Shown piece by piece: positions 11,316 to 19,974 of a stretch of DNA of 64,000 nt. The stretch is from NCBI RefSeq assembly GCF_019977235.1, contig NZ_AP024646.1, positions 1,798,001 through 1,862,000 of the forward strand, read 5' to 3'. The position numbers were made by a program, and so were the translations under genes. The notes beneath the pieces were generated by a model, which saw only the letters and a list, made by a program, of their open reading frames with translations, had not been told where the DNA came from and did not search any database. The stretch's first letter is position 1. Each line of letters begins with the position of its first letter. The DNA is from Arthrobacter sp. StoSoilB5. Its GTDB lineage: Bacteria > Actinomycetota > Actinomycetes > Actinomycetales > Micrococcaceae.

Positions 11316-11957
11316 TCAGTGCGCCCAGCGGGCGGCTTTGACGTGGGTGAGACTGCGGTGCAAATGAAGTGTGGTGGCGGCCTCTGCCAGCCGGGGATTC
11401 CCGGCGGCGATGGCCTCGGCAATGGCCGCATGCTCCGCGGCAGCAGCGTGGAGCCTGGCAGTGTCGTCCGCTGCCAGCCGGCGGACCCGGACCAAATGGA
11501 CGCGCAGGCTCCGCATGGCCTGGGCAAGGTAGGAGTTGGAGACCGCAGCATCGATGGCCTCATCCAGCCGTCCCACCAACGCGTAATACTCGTGACGGGC
11601 AGGATCCTTCTCGCTGAGCAGCTCCGGCGCCTGCAGAAGCTGCGCATGCAGCTGGGCGAAAACGGCCGGCTCTCCCCGCTCAGCGGCCAGGGCCGCAGCC
11701 CTCACCTCCAGCGTTTCGCGCAACTCGAACAATTCATCAATGCTCTCCAGCGAAATATCGGTCACGACGACGCCACGGCCGCCGGCCGCCGTCGTCAATC
11801 CCTCAGCACTCAACCGGCCCAACGCCTCCCGCACCGGCGTCCGGGACACCCCCAGCCGCTCGGACTGTTCCACCTCGGCAAGGACGGTACCTGGCCTCAG
11901 GCGCCACTCAATGATGTCTTCACGGAGAGCCGCATAGGCCCGATCACTGGCGCGCAT
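11316..11957 (-). CDS. GntR-family regulator of the prp operon (FadR/FCD type)
   Basis: 213 residues. The N-terminal winged helix is typical GntR ([20 protein letters not shown], then [22 protein letters not shown]). The all-helical C-terminal FCD domain ([19 protein letters not shown] and its helices) usually binds an organic acid and often a metal. The ATG at 11957 is chosen because residues before it come from operator DNA and the domain starts at once. It is the promoter-proximal gene of the prp operon. TGTATACA operators lie 8 and 60 bases upstream, so autoregulation is likely. The effector is probably a methylcitrate-pathway intermediate (inference). Confidence 0.88.
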   Translation of the reverse strand: MRASDRAYAALREDIIEWRLRPGTVLAEVEQSERLGVSRTPVREALGRLSAEGLTTAAGGRGVVVTDISLESIDELFELRETLEVRAAALAAERGEPAVFAQLHAQLLQAPELLSEKDPARHEYYALVGRLDEAIDAAVSNSYLAQAMRSLRVHLVRVRRLAADDTARLHAAAAEHAAIAEAIAAGNPRLAEAATTLHLHRSLTHVKAARWAH

Positions 11958-11965
11958 GCCCTCAG

Positions 11966-12026
11966 TGTATACAAAACTATCGAAATAGTCACCAAAGTAG
12001 CCATATATATTGATCTGTGTATACAC
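11966..12026 (-). promoter_or_regulatory. Paired GntR operators and promoter of gntR-prpDBC
   Basis: TGTATACA occurs at 11966-11973 and again at 12018-12025, where it extends to the perfect palindrome GTGTATACAC (12017-12026). The two centres are 52 bp apart, five helical turns. On the minus strand TTGGTG, 18 bases, then TATACA forms a plausible promoter whose -10 lies inside the proximal operator. Only eight bases separate that -10 from the ATG, so a leaderless mRNA is likely. The T-G-T-n-n-A-C-A core is typical of FadR-type GntR sites. Confidence 0.72.
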
Positions 12027-12028
12027 GC

Positions 12029-13141
12029 CTAGCGCTTGGCGACGTAGTACACGTTGAACGGATCTTCCTCGAGTTCTTTGACCTCTACGGCGCTGAAGCC
12101 AGCGTCACGGATCATGGCTGTCGCCAATTCCTTGCCCCAAACGGTTCCCAGCCCGTCACCGCCCTGCCCCAGGGATACGGCCATGCAATGAAACGTGGAG
12201 ATGGTGTAGAGGAAGGAAGCCCACGGCAGGCCAGCGTTCATTTCGAGGTTGCTGGAGGCGTTGATGTCCACCATGAGGAATGTTCCACCGGGCTTGAGCG
12301 CCTTATGGATGTTTTTCAGGACCTGGGCCGGGTGCGCTTGGTCGTGGATGGCGTCGAAGGCCGTCACGAGGTGGTATCGAGCTTCTTCTTCAAGCCGGGT
12401 GACATCCCTGGGCACGAACCGGACGTTTGGAAGTCTCAATTCTGCGGATTCGGCTCTGGCCGCCGCCAGCGCCTCGTCAGCAAAGTCATAGCCCGTGAAG
12501 CTGCTGCGGGGGAAGGTGGCGGCAAGCAGGTTCACCGCGTGGCCCTCCCCGCAGCCGATGTCAGCCACGGCGATCCCTGACTTCAAGTCGCCTTCGCAAC
12601 CGGTCAAAGGGACGATCGCCTCCAGGAGCGAGGCGTCATTCACTGCCGCACTTTCGGAAGCCATAATGTGGTGGAATTGCGGATAGTCGCTGTAGCTTGT
12701 TCCACCTCCCTCCCGGAAAGCCCTGACAATCTTGGGGGCCACCTCACCCATCAGTGGGAGATACTGCAGCGTGCGCGCCAGGTTTTCCATTCCGGTCCCG
12801 CACAGAACAGGAACAAATTCAGGACGGAGGTGGTAGGTGGAATCGCCGGGTTCGAAGTCCACGAGTCCTGCGGTCGTCATCCCTCCCAACCATTCGCGAA
12901 CATAGCGCTCGTTCGCTCCGGCTGCATCCGCGACGAGCTGACTTGTCGCCGGGGGCAGGGAGGCAAGCGTCTCAAAGATGCCGGTCTGGTGCCCGACGGC
13001 AATAAGCAGTCCGATGGATGAGCTGTTCAGGATGTCTATCAACCTGCCGGCTGCTTCCTGGACAGCGTCCTGTCCCGCTTCTTCGAAAGTCGTTTCGGGC
13101 ATCGTGGCGGTTTCATACTGCCCGGACTGGGTGCTTTCCAT
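12029..13141 (-). CDS. SAM-dependent methyltransferase with N-terminal winged helix
   Basis: 370 residues. A winged-helix-like domain at about residues 25-120 (LLIAVGHQTGIFETLASLPP, NERYVREWLGGM) resembles the dimerisation domain of O-methyltransferases. The class I SAM fold follows: motif I VADIGCGEGHAVNLL, then FTGYDFADEALAAAR, FDAIHDQAHP and LKPGGTFLMVDIN. The start at 13141 is chosen for its AAGGA site seven bases upstream; an ATG at 13267 would add 42 residues but lacks a ribosome site. The substrate is unknown. It follows the LuxR-type gene on the same strand, and the pair may form a regulator-enzyme unit. Confidence 0.8.
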   Translation of the reverse strand: MESTQSGQYETATMPETTFEEAGQDAVQEAAGRLIDILNSSSIGLLIAVGHQTGIFETLASLPPATSQLVADAAGANERYVREWLGGMTTAGLVDFEPGDSTYHLRPEFVPVLCGTGMENLARTLQYLPLMGEVAPKIVRAFREGGGTSYSDYPQFHHIMASESAAVNDASLLEAIVPLTGCEGDLKSGIAVADIGCGEGHAVNLLAATFPRSSFTGYDFADEALAAARAESAELRLPNVRFVPRDVTRLEEEARYHLVTAFDAIHDQAHPAQVLKNIHKALKPGGTFLMVDINASSNLEMNAGLPWASFLYTISTFHCMAVSLGQGGDGLGTVWGKELATAMIRDAGFSAVEVKELEEDPFNVYYVAKR

Positions 13142-13289
13142 GGCTTTTCCTTGATCTTCGGGGACCGGTGGCTCCGGCCTGTTGCCCACATCCCACGGTA
13201 GATTCACGCCCCGACGGGCTTCTTCGGGCATTTTCTGCATTTTTTCTGCGGGCGTGGGGCGAACCATGCAGGGCCCCGTGGGGCGGCAT

Positions 13290-14915
13290 CTACGATCCGG
13301 GTCGCTCCGGGATGCCGTGCTGGTGGGCCCAGGCGGCGGCGGCCGTCCGGGAGGTGACCCCGATCTTGGTAAAGATGTTCGCCAAATGACGTCCGGCTGT
13401 TTTCTCCGAAATGGTCAGCGACTTGGCAATTTGCCGGTTACTGGAACCAGCAAGGACGCAGCCCAGCACCTCCACTTCCCGGGAGGTTAAGCCACCCGGC
13501 TCCCGGGGAGGCGCCGTCCAGGAAATATGCTTGGCGCCGAGCTGGTTCCGGATGGCCGCCGCAGTAGCGCGTTCAGCCTCCGCGCGCCCAGTTTCACCCC
13601 GGGAAGCCCGGACAGTTGCCAGGCGTTCGTGGATCCGTGCCAGCTCGTATCGCATGTGTTGGGAGCGGTAGGTCTGTGCTGCGGATTCAAGCTCATTCAT
13701 CGCCTCAGCCCAGCGACGCTCCTCCATCATCAAAGCACCCCGCGCATGATGGGCCCACGCCAGGAAGCCAGGGGTTCCGTAGAAAGCGGCAGTCTGTTCG
13801 AGTTCCAGGCAATGCGTGGCCGCCGCGCCGGGGTCCCGGGGAGCCAGCAACTCCACCAAGGGCAACAGAAGGCCCGCCCTCCCCAGGGTTCCACGATCCG
13901 CCAAGGCAGCCCGAAGGGCTTCCACTGCGGCGTCTGTCTTTCCTGCATCCGCGAGCAGCAAGGCACTTCCTGGTTGCGCATCCACGCCGAGTCCGCGGGC
14001 CAATGCAAACGCGGACTCGGCCCCGGCCACATCGCCCCGGCGTCGACGGATCTCTCCGAGCTCACAGTATCCGTCCGCGGCGATCCAGCCGTGGGCATTT
14101 CTGAGGCGTTCGGCTTCGTGGGGCATTTCGGCTTCGACCTGCCCCCAGTGGCCCTCCGTGCCGAGCAATTGAAGCTCGTGAACGCGCGATATGCCGCTGT
14201 ACATGAAGGATTGGGAGAGGCCGGCGCACCACGTGGCCAGCGCATCGGTCCAAGCCCTCATTCGCGCGAAGTCAGCCATCTCGTAGCAGAGGTGGATGAT
14301 GGAGCAGTAGATGTCTCCGCCCCACTCAGCGGATACCTGGCCCGCGATCACCGGCAGCATGGCCTCGTCCAAGTCCTGGAAACCGCGTGCGGACTGTCCT
14401 GTCCGGACCGCTGCCAAGCCGGAGAGCATGTACCCAAAGCTGGCGAGCTCGGGTGAATCGTGCCGCCGGGTCATCTCCTTGAGGGACACCGAGGCCGCCA
14501 GTGCTGGGCGCGGATCACCTTCGAGGTTCATTGCGTCGTTGGCCTCAAGGTAGAGCAGATACCCGTGTTCGGGCACTTCGGGCATGTTCTCCAGCAGCCG
14601 CCGCGCCCGGTTGAGCCAGGCCGAAGAAACCGCGAGATTGCCACGGATGCCCCACTGCATGGAGAGCGTCAGTGCTGTCCGGGCCGCGGCCTGCGCCTGA
14701 TGGTCGTTGTCCAAGCGATGGAAGATCTCTTCCGAGAGGGACATGGACCGTTGAACATCTCCCAGCCACCACGCTGAACGGGAAAGGATCTCAAGGTCCG
14801 GCAAGCTGAGCGGGGCGTCCTCGGATGCCAGTTCCAGGCTTCGACGCGCCACGTCCCATTCCCCACGGGCAAACGCATCGCGGGCCTTGGAAAGTTGCTG
14901 TAGCTCTTGGGACAT
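13290..14915 (-). CDS. LuxR-type regulator with helical repeat domain
   Basis: 541 residues. The C-terminal 65 residues are a LuxR/FixJ helix-turn-helix (GLTSREVEVLGCVLAGSSNR, then ISEKTAGRHLANIFTKIGV). The first about 450 residues are Ala/Leu-rich paired helices of TPR type (ARGEWDVARRSLELA, RRWAEAMNELESAAQTYRSQ). There is no N-terminal Walker A motif, so it is not a full LAL/MalT regulator with an ATPase module. It may be a shortened relative of that group. The ligand is unknown. It lies directly upstream of the methyltransferase gene and downstream of the dcuR-like gene, from which a 10-bp hairpin separates it. Confidence 0.82.
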   Translation of the reverse strand: MSQELQQLSKARDAFARGEWDVARRSLELASEDAPLSLPDLEILSRSAWWLGDVQRSMSLSEEIFHRLDNDHQAQAAARTALTLSMQWGIRGNLAVSSAWLNRARRLLENMPEVPEHGYLLYLEANDAMNLEGDPRPALAASVSLKEMTRRHDSPELASFGYMLSGLAAVRTGQSARGFQDLDEAMLPVIAGQVSAEWGGDIYCSIIHLCYEMADFARMRAWTDALATWCAGLSQSFMYSGISRVHELQLLGTEGHWGQVEAEMPHEAERLRNAHGWIAADGYCELGEIRRRRGDVAGAESAFALARGLGVDAQPGSALLLADAGKTDAAVEALRAALADRGTLGRAGLLLPLVELLAPRDPGAAATHCLELEQTAAFYGTPGFLAWAHHARGALMMEERRWAEAMNELESAAQTYRSQHMRYELARIHERLATVRASRGETGRAEAERATAAAIRNQLGAKHISWTAPPREPGGLTSREVEVLGCVLAGSSNRQIAKSLTISEKTAGRHLANIFTKIGVTSRTAAAAWAHQHGIPERPGS

Positions 14916-14931
14916 GGGCTCTCCACGGGTT

Positions 14932-14956
14932 CGGGTCCAGCTTACTGCTGGACCCG
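14932..14956. terminator. Hairpin after the dcuSR-like operon
   Basis: A perfect 10-bp stem (14932-14941/14947-14956) with a five-base loop TTACT lies between the stop of the response regulator (14973) and the start of the LuxR-type gene (14915). It probably ends the sensor-regulator transcript. There is no U tract. Confidence 0.6.
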
Positions 14957-14972
14957 TTCAATCGGGAGAAGG

Positions 14973-15686
14973 CTATCCCCGGTTCCAGCCGTACTCGTTC
15001 TCCGGACGTCCCGGTGTTCCGTAGCGCGGCGCCCTCGTAACCGTCCCGGCGTCGGCCAGGTACTCCAGATACCGGCGGGCCGTGACCCGCGACATCCCCA
15101 AAGCATCCATGACTTCACTGGCGGATACAGCTTGCTGCCGGGCGCGGACCAAATCCTTGACCGATTCCAGCGTTGAACCGGATAAGCCCTTGGGCAGCGG
15201 AAGTTCCGTTGGGGCCCGGAGACTGGCGAAGGCCTGGTCCACGTCGCTCTGCGAAGCTCCGGCCTTGGACTTGCCGGACACCGAGCCCGCCAATTGATCA
15301 CGGAAAGTGCGGTAGCTGTTCAGCTTGTCGGCAAAGGTCGCGTAGGTGAAAGGCTTGATCAAATACTGCACGACGCCGATTGAAACGGCGCTGCGCACGA
15401 TGTTCAGTTCCCGGACGGCCGTGATGGCGATGATGTCGGCGAAGATTCCCGCCGAACGCATGCGCCGGGCAACATCCAGGCCGTGGAGGTCCGGCAGGTT
15501 CATATCCAGCAGCACCAGGTCCACTGGGGAGCCCGACGCCGCGAATTCGCCAAGGATGCGCAGGGCAGACTGACCATCCGGAGCCGTTCCCACCAGAGTG
15601 AACCCCTGGAGCCTGCCCACATAAATGGAGTGGGCGTCCGAAGCGATGGGCTCGTCCTCGACCACCAGGACGCGGATGTCTGTCAT
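14973..15686 (-). CDS. Response regulator, CitB/DcuR family
   Basis: 237 residues. The receiver domain has acidic residues in VVEDEP, the phospho-acceptor Asp61 in LLDMNLPD and Lys in YLIKPF. The C-terminal part (SASEVMDALGMSRVTARRYL) is the winged/helix-turn-helix output of the CitB/DcuR/DctR class. Its ATG overlaps the kinase TGA by four bases, so expression is coupled. With the kinase and divergent dctA it forms a typical C4-dicarboxylate sensing and uptake locus. It probably activates dctA. Confidence 0.9.
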   Translation of the reverse strand: MTDIRVLVVEDEPIASDAHSIYVGRLQGFTLVGTAPDGQSALRILGEFAASGSPVDLVLLDMNLPDLHGLDVARRMRSAGIFADIIAITAVRELNIVRSAVSIGVVQYLIKPFTYATFADKLNSYRTFRDQLAGSVSGKSKAGASQSDVDQAFASLRAPTELPLPKGLSGSTLESVKDLVRARQQAVSASEVMDALGMSRVTARRYLEYLADAGTVTRAPRYGTPGRPENEYGWNRG

Positions 15687-17329
15687 GCCTTCTCTTCCTG
15701 GGGGACGGTCGCGGGCAGCACAACATGGAACTGGGCGCCGCCTGGGTTGCTGATCGCCATAGTACCGTTCAACCGTTCGACAGCCTGCCGGACCAAGGCA
15801 AGGCCAACTCCCCGGCCATGGGCTCCGCGGGGATCATCCTGGGATGACTTGGTGCTGTACCCGTACTGCAACACGTCATCGATTGAATCAGGATCAATAC
15901 CGGCGCCGGAGTCCCGAACGGTGAATTCAACCGCTGCAGTGCCGGCTTCAACGTCCAGTTCCACTCTTCGCGGCATGTCACCGGACGCCGCAGCATCAAT
16001 GGCGTTGTCCAGGAGGTTTCCCAGAATCGTCACGAGGTCCTGGATTTCCAAACCACGGACCCCCGAGCTTCCGGACGTTCGAACCACCAGTTCAACCCCG
16101 CGCTCATGTGCTTCGGCGGCCTTGCCCATCACCAGGGCACTCATCACCGGTTCGTCCACGGAAGCCAGCATGTCGTCCGTGAGCTGCTGGCTGAGCTCCA
16201 GGTCCTTGGTGGCGAACTCCAGTGCCTGGGGCGTGCGGCCCAACTCAAGCAGGGAAACGATCATATGCAGTCGATTGGCATGTTCATGGGTCTGGGCCCG
16301 CAAAGCGTCTGAAAGTGTCTTCATGGTCTCCAGCTCTGTCCCCAGGGACTCAATCTCAGTGCGATCGCGAATGGTGGCCACTGTGCCGTAGACCGATGGT
16401 TTCTGCCGGCTGCGGGCAGGAACCGGACCAACGGCAGGGGCCTGGTTGACCACCAGGATCCGTGAACCGGTCAAATGGATTTCGTCGTGGGCTGGCCTGC
16501 CGGATTCGAAAAGCGCTCGCAGGCTCCCGTCGAAGGGGAGGTCGGACAGTTTGGGAGCCTCATCGGGCGAACGGTCGGCGTCGGAAGGTTCCAGCCCCAG
16601 CAACTCAGCGGCTTGATCGTTGTACATCACTGCTTTTCCGTGGGTGTCGATGAGGATCACGCCTTCGCGGACGGAGTGCAGGACAGATTCATAGTAGGCG
16701 AACAGCTGGGCGAGCTGTTCCGGACCCCAGCCGCGGGTTACGGATCGCAGGTAGCGTCCGAGCAGCCATGAGGCGATGGAACCGAAGAACAACACCACCA
16801 GGGCGATGCCGCCGATCACTCCCAGCCTTTCGGCGACATCGGTATCCACCGTCCTTACTGTGATCCCTGCCGCCACCAGGGCTTTGACGGTGCCGTCGGA
16901 ATCCTTGACGGGCACGATGCTCCGGACCGAGGGGCCCAACGTACCGGCGGTGACTTCGGTGAAAGTCTCACCCCGCAGGGCGGGCTCGATCGTGCCGATG
17001 TAGGGCTTGCCCAGCTCTTCGGGGCGGGGGTGGGTCCAGCGCGTCCGGTCAGGAGCCATGATGGTGATGAAATCCGCGTCCGCATCCTTCATGACCTCCA
17101 ACGCATAGGGCTGCAGGGTTGCCGATGGGTCGGCAGTCGCCGCCGCCTGCAACACCAGTGGGTTGTTCGCAATGGACGTGGCGATGGCAAGCATCCGGCT
17201 GCCCGCGTCCTCGTATGCCCGGTCCCGTGCCTCCAGTACGGAGAACGCGCCGAAGACAGCCGTCAGCACCAGCACGAACAGCAGGTTTGCCACAAACAAG
17301 CGGCGGGCGATGCTCCAGCGATGAAACAA
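15683..17329 (-). CDS. Sensor histidine kinase, CitA/DcuS family
   Basis: An N-terminal membrane helix (LFVANLLFVLVLTAVFGAF) precedes a periplasmic PAS-like sensor (about 35-165), a second helix (GGIALVVLFFGSIASWLLG), a cytoplasmic PAS (VREGVILIDTHGKAVMYN), the H-box THEHANRLHMIVSLLELG and an HATPase domain (ILGNLLDNAIDAA, DSGAGIDPD, GRGVGLALVRQ). The TTG at 17329 follows a GGGAGG site five bases upstream and begins FHRWSIARR; an earlier TTG at 17359 has no ribosome site. The ligand is likely a C4-dicarboxylate or citrate, inferred from neighbouring dctA. Confidence 0.9.
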   Translation of the reverse strand: MFHRWSIARRLFVANLLFVLVLTAVFGAFSVLEARDRAYEDAGSRMLAIATSIANNPLVLQAAATADPSATLQPYALEVMKDADADFITIMAPDRTRWTHPRPEELGKPYIGTIEPALRGETFTEVTAGTLGPSVRSIVPVKDSDGTVKALVAAGITVRTVDTDVAERLGVIGGIALVVLFFGSIASWLLGRYLRSVTRGWGPEQLAQLFAYYESVLHSVREGVILIDTHGKAVMYNDQAAELLGLEPSDADRSPDEAPKLSDLPFDGSLRALFESGRPAHDEIHLTGSRILVVNQAPAVGPVPARSRQKPSVYGTVATIRDRTEIESLGTELETMKTLSDALRAQTHEHANRLHMIVSLLELGRTPQALEFATKDLELSQQLTDDMLASVDEPVMSALVMGKAAEAHERGVELVVRTSGSSGVRGLEIQDLVTILGNLLDNAIDAAASGDMPRRVELDVEAGTAAVEFTVRDSGAGIDPDSIDDVLQYGYSTKSSQDDPRGAHGRGVGLALVRQAVERLNGTMAISNPGGAQFHVVLPATVPQEEKA

Positions 17330-17360
17330 ATAGGCCTCCCATGACCAATATGACCGCAAC

Positions 17361-17376
17361 GGTGATGTGTGTCACC
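17361..17376. promoter_or_regulatory. Candidate response-regulator site between kinase gene and dctA
   Basis: GGTGA and TCACC, separated by six bases, form a dyad in the 139-bp divergent intergenic region; CACACA further downstream (from 17397) could pair with TGTGTG in the spacer. This is a candidate DcuR-like binding site; no consensus for this regulator is known to me. Confidence 0.35.
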
Positions 17377-17468
17377 AATGGCTCAATGATGGATATCACA
17401 CAAGGGCAGCGGATTGGACACAAGTGCAGGACCGCAGCGCCTTACACAGTATCCAGAAGGAGAATCCC

Positions 17469-18809
17469 ATGACCTCTCAACGAGGAGAGTCGGCAGTAGC
17501 CGCCACCGGTGGACGCAGGGGGCTCGACAAGTCGCATTACCTGTACATCGCGGTCATCCTGGCCGTTGTGCTCGGTGCCGTGGTCGGCCTGATGTTCCCT
17601 GAGGTTGGAAAGTCCCTGAAGCCACTCGGGGATGGCTTCATCAAGCTCATCAAGATGATGATCGCCCCGGTCATCTTCTGCACCATCGTCCTGGGCATCG
17701 GTTCCATCGCCAAAGCTGCAACAGTGGGCAAGGTGGGCGGACTAGCACTGGGCTACTTCGTGGCCATGTCAACCTTCGCTCTGGCTATCGGCCTCGTTGT
17801 CGGCAACCTCATCCACCCGGGCGAAGGCCTGAAGCTGACTCCTTATGATCCCAACAAGAAGGCGGCCACGGACAGCACCGTGGACTTCCTCCTGGGCATC
17901 ATCCCCAGCGATATTCCCGTCCTTCCCACGCTCCTTGCAGCCATCCTGGTCGGCTTTGCACTCCAGAAGATGGGTAAGCAGGGCACCCCCATCCTCACGG
18001 CAATCGGCCACGGACAGCGCCTTGTTTTCCGAATCCTCATCATGATCATGTGGCTGGCTCCCGTCGGCGCCTTCGGTGCGATCGCCGCCGTCGTTGGTGC
18101 CACTGGCGCCCAGGCAATCCTCAGCATGTTTACCCTGATGCTGGCCTTCTACATCACCTGCGCAGTATTCATCGTGGTCATCCTTGGCTCGCTGCTCCGT
18201 GCGGTGGCCGGCGTCAACATCTTCAAACTGATGAAGTACCTGGCCCGGGAATACCTCCTCATCTTCTCCACGTCCTCCTCCGAGGCAGCCCTGCCGCGCC
18301 TTATCGCCAAGATGGAACACCTGGGTGTCTCCAAGCCGGTTGTCGGCGTGACAGTGCCCACCGGCTACTCCTTCAACCTTGACGGCACGGCCATCTACCT
18401 GACCATGGCTTCGCTGTTCGTCGCCAACGCCATGGGCACGCCGCTGGACCTGGGCGCCCAGATCTCGCTGCTGATCTTCATGATCATCGCTTCCAAGGGC
18501 GCCGCAGGCGTCACGGGAGCTGGCCTGGCAACGCTCGCGGCTGGCCTGCAAGCGCACAAGCCCGAGCTCCTGGGTGGCGTGGGCATGATCGTTGGCATCG
18601 ACCGCTTCATGTCAGAAGCCCGTGCACTGACGAACTTCACCGGTAACGCCGTTGCCACCGTTCTGATCGGCACCTGGGTCAAGGAAATCGATAATGCCCA
18701 GGTGGAGCGGGTTCTCTCCGGAAGCGAGCCGTTCGACGAGCAGACCATGATCGCCCACGGCGCCGAGGCTGCTCCAGAGACTGAAGCCCGGGACAAGGCA
18801 AGCATCTAG
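17469..18809 (+). CDS. dctA: C4-dicarboxylate transporter DctA (DAACS symporter)
   Basis: Cation-coupled uptake of succinate, fumarate or malate across the cytoplasmic membrane. Family signatures are the serine-rich STSSSEAALPRL hairpin, PTGYSFNLDGTAIYLTMASL and the late FTGNAVATVLIGTW. About eight hydrophobic segments plus two re-entrant loops are visible over 446 residues. The ATG at 17469 follows AAGGAG and begins MTSQRGESAV. It is divergent from the DcuS/DcuR-like system. Glutamate/aspartate transport is an alternative within the family; the kinase-regulator context favours dicarboxylates. Confidence 0.92.
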   Translation: MTSQRGESAVAATGGRRGLDKSHYLYIAVILAVVLGAVVGLMFPEVGKSLKPLGDGFIKLIKMMIAPVIFCTIVLGIGSIAKAATVGKVGGLALGYFVAMSTFALAIGLVVGNLIHPGEGLKLTPYDPNKKAATDSTVDFLLGIIPSDIPVLPTLLAAILVGFALQKMGKQGTPILTAIGHGQRLVFRILIMIMWLAPVGAFGAIAAVVGATGAQAILSMFTLMLAFYITCAVFIVVILGSLLRAVAGVNIFKLMKYLAREYLLIFSTSSSEAALPRLIAKMEHLGVSKPVVGVTVPTGYSFNLDGTAIYLTMASLFVANAMGTPLDLGAQISLLIFMIIASKGAAGVTGAGLATLAAGLQAHKPELLGGVGMIVGIDRFMSEARALTNFTGNAVATVLIGTWVKEIDNAQVERVLSGSEPFDEQTMIAHGAEAAPETEARDKASI

Positions 18810-18831
18810 CAGGCTCAGCTTCGTACCGCAC

Positions 18832-18866
18832 GAGGGCCGACACCCGATTGAAGGGTGTCGGCCCTC
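18832..18866 (+). terminator. Terminator hairpin after dctA
   Basis: A perfect 14-bp GC-rich stem (18832-18845/18853-18866) with a seven-base loop, 22 bases after the dctA stop. No U run follows. It separates the accessory block from the parA-scpAB operon. Confidence 0.75.
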
Positions 18867-19066
18867 TGCCGTTCGCCGGGGAGTCCAAGTAATAAAGGCC
18901 CGCCGTTGGCAACCTTCGACCTCAACTAGAGGGTCAAGGCTCAAACGGCAGCGAAAGTCAAGTTCCCCGAAATGCCGTGTCGGGCGCTGTAGCCTAGGTG
19001 GGTAGCAGCGCTGTATCCAGGGGAACAGCGGCAGGGAAGATCGTCGTCGAAAGAGTGGTTAGATAC

Positions 19067-19966
19067 GTGAGCAGCGAACGGGGAACAGCTACGCTGGGAG
19101 ACACCGAGCTCGATCTGGAAGACGCCATCATGGGGCCTACGGGCCGCCCTCACCGCGACTTCCCGGAACCGGCTCCGCTTGCCTCCCACGGCCCGGCCAG
19201 GGTCATCGCCATGGTCAACCAGAAGGGCGGGGTGGGCAAAACCACGTCCACCATCAACCTCGCAGCGGCGCTCGCGGAGTATGGGCGGCGGGTGCTCTTG
19301 GTGGACTTCGATCCCCAAGGTGCCCTTTCCGCAGGACTCGGCGCCAATCCGCACGAACTCGATCTCACCGTGTACAACGTCCTCATGGACCGCAAGGTGG
19401 ATATCCGGGATGCTATCCAGCAGACCGGAGTTGACGGCGTGGACCTTCTACCGGCAAACATCGACCTCTCCGCTGCCGAAGTGCAACTCGTCAACGAAGT
19501 CGCCCGGGAACAGGTCCTTGACCGTGCACTCAAGAGTGTCGAAGACGACTACGACGTCGTACTGATCGACTGCCAGCCCTCGCTGGGCCTCCTGACCGTC
19601 AACGCGCTGACCGCCGCCCACGGCGTCATCATCCCGCTGATCTGCGAGTTCTTCGCACTTCGTGCTGTGGCCCTGCTCGTGGAAACCATCGAGAAGGTGC
19701 AGGACCGTTTGAACCCCCGGCTGCAGGTGGACGGCGTTCTTGCCACCATGTACGACGCCCGCACCCTGCACAGCCGCGAAGTCATCTCGCGCCTCGTGGA
19801 GGCTTTCGGTGACAAAGTTTTCGAGACAGTCATCAAGCGTTCGATTAAGTTCGCGGACGCTACAGTCGCCGCGGAGCCCATTACAAGCTACGCCGGCAAC
19901 CACATCGGAGCAGACGCCTACCGCCGCCTCGCAAAGGAACTTATCTCGCGCGGCGGCGCACCGTAG
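19067..19966 (+). CDS. ParA-family chromosome partitioning ATPase
   Basis: 299 residues with a deviant Walker A (NQKGGVGKTTSTINLAAAL), DFDPQGALS and Walker B DVVLIDCQPSLGLLTVNAL, the membrane/nucleoid ParA (Soj) class. The GTG at 19067 begins SSERGTATL, the form seen in relatives; the frame is open further upstream but has weak coding character. It heads parA-scpA-scpB, like Rv1708-Rv1710 in M. tuberculosis. It is not next to parB, so it is probably not the main origin ParA; a role with the SMC-ScpAB condensin is inferred from context. Confidence 0.92.
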   Translation: MSSERGTATLGDTELDLEDAIMGPTGRPHRDFPEPAPLASHGPARVIAMVNQKGGVGKTTSTINLAAALAEYGRRVLLVDFDPQGALSAGLGANPHELDLTVYNVLMDRKVDIRDAIQQTGVDGVDLLPANIDLSAAEVQLVNEVAREQVLDRALKSVEDDYDVVLIDCQPSLGLLTVNALTAAHGVIIPLICEFFALRAVALLVETIEKVQDRLNPRLQVDGVLATMYDARTLHSREVISRLVEAFGDKVFETVIKRSIKFADATVAAEPITSYAGNHIGADAYRRLAKELISRGGAP

Positions 19967-19974
19967 CGAACCGC

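Noticed and set aside
9694..11367. 557-residue plus-strand frame across prpD
   Set aside because: It is Gly/Val-rich with no motif, and lies over the well-supported prpB and prpD genes.
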